A stretch of DNA of 10,635 nucleotides from SCN-69-37 sp044507065. Lineage in GTDB: Bacteria; Acidobacteriota; Vicinamibacteria; Vicinamibacterales; SCN-69-37. The translations under genes were made by a program, and so were the position numbers. Numbering within the stretch: the first letter of the stretch is position 1; each line of letters begins with the position of its first letter. This document shows, piece after piece, positions 1-5,455 of the stretch. Under the pieces are notes generated by a model. The model was not told the DNA's origin. It worked only from the letters and a program-made list of their open reading frames with translations, and searched no databases. The stretch lies in NCBI GenBank assembly GCA_044507065.1, contig JBIQJY010000084.1, positions 1-10,635 on the forward strand, written 5' to 3'.

Positions 1-407
1 AGCGGTCGGGCCGTCGTGAACCAGAACAGCGGAGATCCGATCGCGAGCGCAGCGGCAAACCACGCCGCGAGAGGGTCCTGCCGGAGGGCCTTCCACCAGC
101 CGACCAGAATCCACGCGAACAGCGTGCCGGCGACGATGCCCCAGGACGCGAGGCCAACCGAGGCCTGCGCGGTGCGATCCCAGGCCGGTGCGATCCATCG
201 CACCGCCACCGTCGACATCTTCGCGAGTGCCACGAAGACCGGGTAGCCCGGCGGATGTGGCCGGTGCTCGACGACGTCGAAGGACTCGACGCCCAGAGCG
301 AAGTTGATCGTATCGATGTCGCCGAGCGAATACGGCAGCGACTGGACGTGCGCGGCCAGGAAGCCGCACGCGAGCGCGGCGGTCAGGAACCGGATGCGGA
401 TAGCCAC
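1..407 (-). CDS. Membrane glycosyltransferase-like protein (GT39/DUF2723-like), N-terminal part, cut by window edge
   Basis: The reverse strand is open from a GTG at 407 to the left edge, giving 135 residues with the C-terminus missing. The N-terminus has a hydrophobic segment (about residues 5-20), then a loop with GDID (29-32) and an HPPGYP motif (51-56), then further hydrophobic segments (about 86-104 and 114-130). An acidic first loop followed by HPPGYP is typical of polytopic PMT/DUF2723-like glycosyltransferases, which use lipid-linked sugars at the membrane; substrate and acceptor cannot be told from this fragment. GTG 407 is the only plausible start I see: reading upstream in frame meets the TGA that ends larE (450-452). 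There is no strong ribosome-binding site. The 42-nt gap after larE suggests it is the last visible gene of the same transcript. It is clearly a real gene; the exact family is less certain. Confidence 0.75.
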   Translation of the reverse strand, partial: MAIRIRFLTAALACGFLAAHVQSLPYSLGDIDTINFALGVESFDVVEHRPHPPGYPVFVALAKMSTVAVRWIAPAWDRTAQASVGLASWGIVAGTLFAWILVGWWKALRQDPLAAWFAAALAIGSPLFWFTTARP

Positions 408-420
408 AACGAGGGGAGCG

Positions 421-432
421 TCGTCGCGACGA
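421..432. repeat. Perfect 12-bp palindrome between larE and the glycosyltransferase gene
   Basis: TCGTCGCGACGA is its own reverse complement and lies in the short gap between the larE stop and the GTG at 407. It could form a small hairpin or a protein site just ahead of the downstream start, but there is no T-run to make it a terminator, and in such GC-rich DNA it may be chance. Confidence 0.35.
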
Positions 433-449
433 ACGGCGTCGACTGTGGA

Positions 450-1298
450 TCAGACGGGCGTGAGTGTCAAACCCTCGTTGAGACTGCCGAGGCGGTAGCC
501 GCGCAGGTCGACCGACACGTACCGGAAGCCTGCGGCGCGAACGCGTGCGTCGACGACGGCCGCGACCGTCGGTTCGACCAGGCGCGCGAGTTCCGACGCC
601 GCGACTTCGATGCGCGCCACGTCGCCGTGATGACGTACCCGCACGACGCGGAAGCCGAGGTCGCGCAGGGCGTTCTCGGCCAGTTCGACGGCCCGCAGTT
701 TCTCTTCACTGACACCGGAGTGGTACGGAATCCGCGACGACAGACATGCCGACGCCGGTTCGTCCCAGGTCGGCAGTCCGGCTCGCCGGGACAGCTCGCG
801 AATGTCCTGCTTGGTGAGGCCCGCCTCGTCGAGCGGACTGATGACGCCGAACTCGCGCGCTGCCTGGCGGCCGGGCCGATAGTCGCCCCGGTCGTCGGCG
901 TTGCTGCCGTCGGCAATCGCGGCAAAGCCCCGATCGCCGGCGACCCTGGCGAGCCGCGAGTAGAGCTCGTGTTTGCAGTGGTAGCAGCGGTCGGGCGCGT
1001 TGGCGCGGTAGTCGGGGTTCGACAATTCCGCGGTGTGGACGAACTCGTGGGCGAGGCCGAAACGCCGGGCCACATCGAGCGCCATTGCACGGTGGCGCTC
1101 GGGGTAACTCGGACTGTCGGCAGTCACCGCGAGCGCCCGGGAGCCGATGGCCTGGCTGGCGGCCCAGGCAAGAAACGCCGAGTCGACGCCGCCGCTGTAC
1201 GCGATCAGCAGGGAGGGCAACGCCCGCAGTCGGGTGAAGAGTGCGGCTTCGCGATCGCGTAGCGCATCATCTCCGACAGCGGGCGCGTCGGTGGTCAC
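450..1298 (-). CDS. larE: ATP-dependent sacrificial sulfur transferase LarE
   Basis: This 282-residue PP-loop ATPase has the family's usual length. The SGGVDS nucleotide-binding loop is at 35-40, a conserved RCYHCK motif at 104-109, and ACLSSRIP at 184-191. In the Lactobacillus plantarum enzyme the cysteine of that last motif (C176) gives up its sulfur; here it is C185. LarE adenylates pyridinium bis-carboxylate mononucleotide and then thiolates it, making the pincer that LarC loads with nickel for lactate racemase (LarA) and its relatives. No larA, larB or larC is visible here, so the final client enzyme is unknown. The start is a GTG overlapping the stop of the preceding small gene (GTGA, 1295-1298), a translational-coupling arrangement, with a purine-rich GAGGA about 9 nt upstream. 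Family assignment is firm; the link to lactate racemization is family knowledge only. Confidence 0.93.
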   Translation of the reverse strand: MTTDAPAVGDDALRDREAALFTRLRALPSLLIAYSGGVDSAFLAWAASQAIGSRALAVTADSPSYPERHRAMALDVARRFGLAHEFVHTAELSNPDYRANAPDRCYHCKHELYSRLARVAGDRGFAAIADGSNADDRGDYRPGRQAAREFGVISPLDEAGLTKQDIRELSRRAGLPTWDEPASACLSSRIPYHSGVSEEKLRAVELAENALRDLGFRVVRVRHHGDVARIEVAASELARLVEPTVAAVVDARVRAAGFRYVSVDLRGYRLGSLNEGLTLTPV

Positions 1299-1549
1299 TC
1301 GTCCCAGTCCTCGCCATCCTCGTCGTCGGCGTCCTCGTCGTCTTCGAGGCCGTCCTCGGACTCGTCCTCGTCACCGTCCTCGTCGTCGCTTTCCTCTTCG
1401 TCGTCGCTGTCGAATTCGAGCGGGTCGAGCACGGCTACGCGGAGCCGACTGCCGCACGCCTCGCAGTCCCACGGATCGCCAACCTCCATCTCCTCGAGAT
1501 CGTCGTCCTCGATTTCCAGCTCGGCGTCACATTCAGGGCAGGTCGCCAT
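1295..1549 (-). CDS. LysW-like zinc-ribbon (amino-group carrier-like) protein with extended acidic tail
   Basis: The 84-residue product has an N-terminal zinc ribbon, CPEC at 4-7 and CEAC at 29-32, followed by a VLDPLEF segment (40-46) and an almost purely Asp/Glu/Ser/Gly tail that ends in EDWDE (80-84). LysW, the carrier that holds alpha-aminoadipate or glutamate on its C-terminal Glu during lysine or arginine biosynthesis in Thermus and archaea, has the same layout: two CxxC pairs, a GLDPL-type segment and a C-terminal EDWGE. Here the terminal motif is kept with Gly changed to Asp, but about 30 acidic residues are inserted before it, against a usual length near 54. No LysX/ArgX ligase or other lysine-pathway gene is visible. 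The start ATG follows an AAGGAG ribosome-binding site. It heads the larE transcript and overlaps larE by 4 nt. Real gene; the carrier role is inferred from motif layout, and a simple zinc-ribbon or metal-binding protein is the alternative. Confidence 0.85.
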   Translation of the reverse strand: MATCPECDAELEIEDDDLEEMEVGDPWDCEACGSRLRVAVLDPLEFDSDDEEESDDEDGDEDESEDGLEDDEDADDEDGEDWDE

Positions 1550-1554
1550 ACGTT

Positions 1555-1560
1555 CTCCTT
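1555..1560 (-). promoter_or_regulatory. Ribosome-binding site of the LysW-like gene
   Basis: AAGGAG on the minus strand sits 5 nt before the ATG at 1549. It is a near-perfect Shine-Dalgarno and fixes the start of the small acidic gene. Confidence 0.8.
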
Positions 1561-1617
1561 GCGGTGCGAGACAGCCCCCGATGGTCGGTCGGCACGCGCG
1601 GGTTTCTCCCGAGGTCG

Positions 1618-1648
1618 ATTATAACGAGCGGTTCGAAACGTCCGTCAA
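1618..1648 (-). promoter_or_regulatory. Sigma70-like promoter for the LysW-like/larE transcript
   Basis: On the minus strand TATAAT (1618-1623), a perfect -10, follows TTGACG (1643-1648) with a 19-bp spacer, about two longer than ideal. The predicted transcript start near 1611 would leave a leader of about 60 nt before the ATG at 1549. The 147-bp region between the metal pump stop and this gene holds nothing else I can support: a GC-rich CCGCG/CGCGG inverted repeat just past the pump stop has no T-run. Confidence 0.6.
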
Positions 1649-1696
1649 GAGCGAACCGACTGACGCGCCGCGAGCGCGGGAATTGTGAGGAGATTG

Positions 1697-3100
1697 TCAA
1701 CGCACGCGAAGCAGCCGCAGGCTGTTCGCCGTCACGAGCAGCGACGCGCCGGTGTCGGCGAGCACCGCCATCCACAACGTCGCCACGCCACCGATGGCCA
1801 TCGCGACGAACGCGAGCTTGAGCCCGAGCGCGATGGCGACGTTGACGCGGATGTTGCCCAGCGTGGCGCGCCCGAGTCGCACCGCGTAGGGAACGGCGGC
1901 CAGATCATCGGTCAGCAGCGCCACATCGGCCGTCTCGATGGCGACGTCGGTCCCCGCAACGCCCATCGCGACGCCGACATCGGCAGCCGCGAGGGCTGGC
2001 GCGTCGTTGATGCCGTCGCCCACCATCATCACGGGGCCGAACCGATCGCGCAGGTTCTCGACGTGCGCCACCTTGTCCTGTGGCAGCAGGTCGGCGTGCG
2101 CCTCATCGAGCCCCGCGCTCTCGCGCACCTGGTCGGCCGCCGCCGTGCGGTCTCCGGTCAGGAGCACCACGCGGTCGATGCCCTCGGTCCGGAGGCTGTC
2201 GACTGTCTGCCGGCTGACCGCGCGCACGTCATCGGTCATACCCAGGACGCCGATCCCCACGCCGGAACGTCCGACCAGGATCGGGGTTCGTCCGAGCCGC
2301 TCGACGTCTTCGACCTGCTCGTGCATGGCGGGTGAGCAGAGGTCGCGCTCCTCGAACAGGCGATGGCTGCCGACGATGACGTGCTCACGGTCGACGACGG
2401 CCTCGGCCCCGAGGCCCGGAAGCGCTCGGAAGTTCTCGCCGGGCGCCACCTGCACCTGGTCGAGTTGCGCGCGCGACATGATGGCGCGCCCGATCGGATG
2501 CTCCGAACGCTGCTCGAGCGAGGCCGCGGCAGCCAGCACGCCGCCGGGCGACGCCCCATTCACGCCGCGCACGTCGGTCACGACGATGCGTCCGGCCGTG
2601 AGCGTACCCGTCTTGTCGAAGGCCACGCAGGTGATGCGGCCGAGTTGCTCGAGATGCAGGCCGCCCTTGATGAGCACGCCGGCGCGGGCGGCGGCCGTCA
2701 GGGCCGAAACGATCGACACGGGTGTCGAAATCACGAGCGCGCACGGACAGGCAACGACAAGGAGCGCGAGGGCGCGATATGTCCAGGTCGCGAAATCGTA
2801 GCCGGGCGTCGACGCGCCGAAGACGAGGGGCGGGATGACGGCGACCGCGGCGGCCAGGGCCACGACGGAGGGCGTGTAGCGCCGCGCGAACCGGTCCACC
2901 CACTGCTGGATCGGCGCTCGCCGCGCCTGGGCCTGCTCCACCAGCGAGACGATCCGCGCGAGCGTACTGTCGGCTACCTCGCGCATGACCTCGACGTCGA
3001 GCGCCCCGGCGCCGTTGATGGTGCCGGCGAACACCGGATCGCCAGGCGCTTTCTCCGATGGCCACGACTCACCCGTCACCGGGCTCTGGTCGATGGCCGA
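1697..3100 (-). CDS. zntA: Zn/Cd/Pb-translocating P1B-type ATPase, C-terminal two thirds, 5' end lost in assembly gap
   Basis: 467 residues remain, from the TGES motif of the actuator domain (3065-3076) to the stop. In order they show the CPC ion-binding motif in a membrane helix (2741-2749), DKTGTLT with the phosphorylated Asp (2597-2617), a SEHPIG sequence with the HP pair of the nucleotide-binding domain, LLTGD, GDGINDAPA (about 1994-2020), and a last membrane region with ADTGASLLVTANSLRLL. The CPC pair together with the Asp in the final helix region is the pattern of ZntA/CadA exporters, which pump Zn2+, Cd2+ and Pb2+ out of the cytoplasm; copper pumps have different residues there. Relatives are usually about 650-750 residues, so some 200-280 residues (metal-binding domain if present, first helices, start of the actuator domain) are missing in the N run. 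The gene follows an ArsR-type repressor in the same direction, which fits metal-induced expression. Confidence 0.92.
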   Translation of the reverse strand, partial: SAIDQSPVTGESWPSEKAPGDPVFAGTINGAGALDVEVMREVADSTLARIVSLVEQAQARRAPIQQWVDRFARRYTPSVVALAAAVAVIPPLVFGASTPGYDFATWTYRALALLVVACPCALVISTPVSIVSALTAAARAGVLIKGGLHLEQLGRITCVAFDKTGTLTAGRIVVTDVRGVNGASPGGVLAAAASLEQRSEHPIGRAIMSRAQLDQVQVAPGENFRALPGLGAEAVVDREHVIVGSHRLFEERDLCSPAMHEQVEDVERLGRTPILVGRSGVGIGVLGMTDDVRAVSRQTVDSLRTEGIDRVVLLTGDRTAAADQVRESAGLDEAHADLLPQDKVAHVENLRDRFGPVMMVGDGINDAPALAAADVGVAMGVAGTDVAIETADVALLTDDLAAVPYAVRLGRATLGNIRVNVAIALGLKLAFVAMAIGGVATLWMAVLADTGASLLVTANSLRLLRVR

Positions 3101-3200
3101 NNNNNNNNNNNNNNNNNNNNNNNNNNNNNNNNNNNNNNNNNNNNNNNNNNNNNNNNNNNNNNNNNNNNNNNNNNNNNNNNNNNNNNNNNNNNNNNNNNNN
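3101..3200. other. Assembly gap of 100 N
   Basis: Exactly 100 ambiguous bases, the conventional placeholder for a scaffold gap of unknown size. The protein on its left begins inside a P-type ATPase and the one on its right ends inside a DNA-binding helix of a repressor. The true gap must therefore hold the repressor C-terminus and the ATPase N-terminus, roughly 0.7-1 kb by family lengths. Confidence 0.95.
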
Positions 3201-3466
3201 CGCAGCAGCCGCAACTGATGGGAGACGGCCGACTCGGTGATTCCGACCAGTTCGGCCAGGTCGCACACACAGCGCTCTCCGTGACTGAGCGCGTCGACGA
3301 GCCGCACGCGTGTGGGATCGCCCAGCAACTTGAACACTTCGGCCACGGCATGGACGGTGCCGGCAGCCAGCAGTCTCGGCCTCACGTCCTCCAATGCGGC
3401 GACGTCGGGTGTGTGCACGTCGCAAGTGTCGGGGGCGGCCACGGGGGGAATGGGTGTGAGCGGCAC
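3201..3466 (-). CDS. ArsR/SmtB-family metal-sensing repressor (CadC-like), C-terminus lost in assembly gap
   Basis: 88 residues are visible from GTG 3466. The winged-helix core carries FKLLGDPTRVRLVDAL (45-60), CVC in the next helix (66-68) and the recognition helix ITESAVSHQLRLL (76-88); about 30 residues of wing and last helix are in the gap. An N-terminal CDVH (15-18) precedes the core. In Staphylococcus CadC the sensing site uses C7, C11, C58 and C60; here C15, C66 and C68 keep exactly the C7-C58-C60 spacing, and H18 lies one residue short of the C11 position. This points to a soft or borderline metal sensor (Zn, Cd or Pb) releasing DNA on metal binding. An in-frame ATG at 3487 would put the start inside the operator and ahead of the predicted transcript start, so I chose GTG 3466. 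Neither has a Shine-Dalgarno. It precedes and presumably controls the P-type ATPase. Confidence 0.88.
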
Positions 3467-3474
3467 TAACAATG

Positions 3475-3502
3475 AATATATGATCATATGCTCATATGTC
3501 AA
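3475..3502 (-). promoter_or_regulatory. Sigma70-like promoter of the repressor/metal pump operon
   Basis: On the minus strand a perfect TTGACA (3497-3502) is followed after 16 bp by TATATT (3475-3480). The predicted transcript start falls at 3466-3468, that is on or within two bases of the chosen GTG start, so the message would be leaderless or nearly so. Confidence 0.75.
3478..3497. promoter_or_regulatory. Probable ArsR-type operator, AT-rich inverted repeat
   Basis: An AT-rich island in GC-rich DNA. ATATGA (3478-3483) and TCATAT (3492-3497) form an inverted repeat around 8 bp; inside, ATATGATCATAT (3478-3489) is a perfect 12-bp palindrome, and TCATATG occurs twice (3484-3490, 3492-3498). 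It overlaps the -10, the spacer and one base of the -35, where a bound repressor would block polymerase. AT-rich palindromes of this sort are typical SmtB/CadC-family operators. Confidence 0.75.
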
Positions 3503-3559
3503 TAGCCTGACCGCGTTCCGCCCGACGGCCACACGACGCCGGCACGGCCGGACCTCGTG

Positions 3560-3588
3560 TTGACACGTCTTTTCAGCAGAACTAGCAT
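3560..3588 (+). promoter_or_regulatory. Sigma70-like promoter of the ABC transporter operon
   Basis: TTGACA (3560-3565), a perfect -35, is followed after 17 bp by TAGCAT (3583-3588), which matches the -10 consensus at four of six positions. The predicted start near 3595 leaves a leader of about 125-130 nt before ATG 3723. It is divergent from the metal-resistance promoter, with about 60 bp between the two -35 boxes. Confidence 0.65.
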
Positions 3589-3674
3589 GCAGGGCTGTCG
3601 TTACGCTGACTGACGTCTGCGTCCTGCTCCCGATCCGGCGACGATGGGACCGCAGGAAGGCGCAGACCGCGCGG

Positions 3675-3690
3675 CGTCCCGTCCGGGACG
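3675..3690 (+). other. Hairpin in the leader of the ABC transporter operon
   Basis: CGTCCCG and CGGGACG pair perfectly around TC (or as a 5-bp stem with a 4-nt loop). It lies in the leader 32 nt before the ATG. The CGGGACGGC string occurs again at 3694-3702, so an alternative pairing is possible. No T-run follows, so it is not an attenuator of the usual kind. Confidence 0.4.
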
Positions 3691-3722
3691 GCGCGGGACG
3701 GCCCGAACACGAGGAACCGCTC

Positions 3723-4682
3723 ATGATCGAGGTGCAGAACCTCACGAAACGCTACGGCACGTTCACGGCCGTAGACGACGTGAGTTTCCGTGTGGAACCG
3801 GGCGAAGTGCTTGGTTTCCTCGGACCGAATGGCGCCGGCAAGACCACCACCATGCGTATCCTCACCGGCTACATGCCGGCAACCGAGGGCAGGGCGATGG
3901 TGGCCGGCTACGACGTATTCACCCAGCCTATCGAGGCCAAGCGGCGCACGGGCTACCTGCCCGAGACTCCGCCGCTCTATCCCGACATGACGGTGCGCGA
4001 GTACCTCACGTTCGTCGCGCGCATCAAGGCCGGTGCACTCGGCCGCGCCGAACGGGAGGCCCGGGTCCAGTCGGTCATGCGCAAGGCGCACGTCGACGAC
4101 ATGGCCAATCGCGCATGCGGCAAGCTGTCGAAAGGCTACCGCCAGCGCGTGGGCCTGGCGCAGGCCCTCATCCATGAACCCGACGTCCTGATCCTGGACG
4201 AACCGACGGCGGGGCTGGACCCGAAACAGATCATGGAGACGCGCGACCTGATCCGGGGGCTGGGCGGCAGTCACACGATTGTGCTCAGTACGCACATCCT
4301 GCCGGAGGTCGCGCAGACCTGCCAGCGCGTGGTCATCATCAGCAAGGGGCGCGTGGTTGCCGTTGATTCTCCCGACAACCTGACGCACCAGTTGAAGGGG
4401 GCCGCCACCATCTACGTCCAGGTCGAAGGCCCTGATGCGGCGCAGGCCGCGCTGCAGGGCCTCGCCGGCGTCCGGCGGGTCGCCGTCGTCGACCGCCATA
4501 CCGGCTACACGGGCTACGAGATCGAGGCCGAGCCGAACCGCGACATCCGCCGCGATGTCGCGCGCGTTGTCGTGGACGGCGGGTGGGGCCTCGTGGAGTT
4601 GCGGCCGATGCGCATGAGCCTGGAGGAAATCTTCCTGCAGTTGACGACGCAGGAACAGTCGGAGGAGGCGGTCCATGCGTAG
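3723..4682 (+). CDS. ABC transporter ATP-binding protein, GldA-like
   Basis: 319 residues. The nucleotide-binding domain shows Walker A GPNGAGKT (34-41), the signature LSKGYRQR (135-142), Walker B VLILDEP (155-161), GLDP D-loop (164-167) and the switch histidine in STHIL (H191). The usual Q-loop position reads GYLPE (77-81). A C-terminal extension of about 90 residues ends in SLEEIFLQLT (299-308), a tail common to ABC-2-type exporter ATPases. A GAGGA ribosome-binding site lies 7 nt before the ATG. It powers the permease encoded next, which it overlaps by 8 nt. The neighbouring GldG-type gene places it in the gld-like group, best known as GldA of Bacteroidota gliding motility. Similar cassettes occur in non-gliding bacteria and their cargo is generally not known. 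Confidence 0.93.
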   Translation: MIEVQNLTKRYGTFTAVDDVSFRVEPGEVLGFLGPNGAGKTTTMRILTGYMPATEGRAMVAGYDVFTQPIEAKRRTGYLPETPPLYPDMTVREYLTFVARIKAGALGRAEREARVQSVMRKAHVDDMANRACGKLSKGYRQRVGLAQALIHEPDVLILDEPTAGLDPKQIMETRDLIRGLGGSHTIVLSTHILPEVAQTCQRVVIISKGRVVAVDSPDNLTHQLKGAATIYVQVEGPDAAQAALQGLAGVRRVAVVDRHTGYTGYEIEAEPNRDIRRDVARVVVDGGWGLVELRPMRMSLEEIFLQLTTQEQSEEAVHA

Positions 4683-5454
4683 CTCGCTGCGCAACATCGG
4701 CGCCATCGCCGGCCGGGAACTCCGCGCCTACTACCATTCGCCGGTGGCCTGGGTGCTGATGGGCTTCTTTGCCCTGGTCTTCGGCTATTTCTTCTGGGTC
4801 CACGTCAACTACTTCGTGGAGGCATCGATGCGCGGCGGCCAGTTCGGCCCCCCGCCGTCGATGCACGTCAACAACGACCTGATCCGGCCGCTGCTGCAGA
4901 ATGCGAGCGTGCTCGTGCTGTTCATGCTGCCGATGGCCACCATGCGCACGTTCTCGGAGGAGAAGCGGTCGGGCACCATCGAATTGCTGCTCACCTCTCC
5001 GGTGACCGACGTCGAGATCACGCTCGGCAAGTTCCTCGGGGTCGTGGGCCTCTACGCCGGCCTGCTGCTCGTCACCATGCTGCCGATGGCCATCCTGTTC
5101 GGCCTGGGGCAACCCGAGTGGAAGCCGGTCGTGTCCGGCTACGTCGGGCTGCTGCTCGTCGGCGCCTGTTTCCTGGCGCTGGGCCTGTTCGTCTCGAGCA
5201 CGACGAGCAACCAGGTGGTCGCCGGCGGCGTGACATTCGTCGTGGCCCTGATGTTCTGGATCATCAGCTGGATGGCCGACGGGGCGGGCCCGACGGCCTC
5301 GGCCGTGCTCAACTACCTGTCGATCACGCAGCACTTCGACGATTTCGCGAAGGGCGTCATCGACACGAAGCACCTGGTCTACTACGCGAGCTTCATCGCG
5401 TTCGGCCTGTTCCTGACGGTCAAGTCCGTCGATACCGAACGCTGGAGGGGCTGA
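4675..5454 (+). CDS. ABC-2-type permease, GldF-like
   Basis: 259 residues with about six membrane segments (roughly 24-42, 78-92, 120-145, 155-175, 181-200, 234-250). Between the second and third lies EEKRSGTIELLLTSP (95-109), a cytoplasmic loop highly typical of this ABC-2 permease family. The start ATG lies inside the ATPase gene (8-nt overlap) and is preceded by GGAGGAGG at 4661-4668, so translation is coupled. It should dimerize in the inner membrane and work with the ATPase and the following GldG-type protein. The substrate cannot be read from the sequence. Confidence 0.9.
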   Translation: MRSSLRNIGAIAGRELRAYYHSPVAWVLMGFFALVFGYFFWVHVNYFVEASMRGGQFGPPPSMHVNNDLIRPLLQNASVLVLFMLPMATMRTFSEEKRSGTIELLLTSPVTDVEITLGKFLGVVGLYAGLLLVTMLPMAILFGLGQPEWKPVVSGYVGLLLVGACFLALGLFVSSTTSNQVVAGGVTFVVALMFWIISWMADGAGPTASAVLNYLSITQHFDDFAKGVIDTKHLVYYASFIAFGLFLTVKSVDTERWRG

Positions 5455-5455
5455 C

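Noticed and set aside
255..1262. Open frame of 335 codons on the plus strand over larE
   Set aside because: Antisense shadow. LarE on the minus strand carries every expected motif.
1299..1425. TCGTCG/TCCTCG-rich stretch as a noncoding microsatellite
   Set aside because: It encodes the Asp/Glu-rich tail of the LysW-like protein, in frame and ending in a conserved-looking EDWDE, so it is coding low complexity.
1656..1696. Terminator after the P-type ATPase gene
   Set aside because: A GC-rich CCGCG/CGCGG inverted repeat is present but its loop is only 2 nt and no T-run follows.
3485..3487. ATG at 3487 as the start of the ArsR-family repressor
   Set aside because: It lies inside the operator and upstream of the predicted transcript start, has no ribosome-binding site, and would add seven residues encoded by the promoter itself.
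3644..4177. Plus-strand open frame starting in the leader of the ABC operon
   Set aside because: It runs out of frame into the ABC ATPase gene, is Arg-rich without motifs and lacks a good ribosome-binding site.
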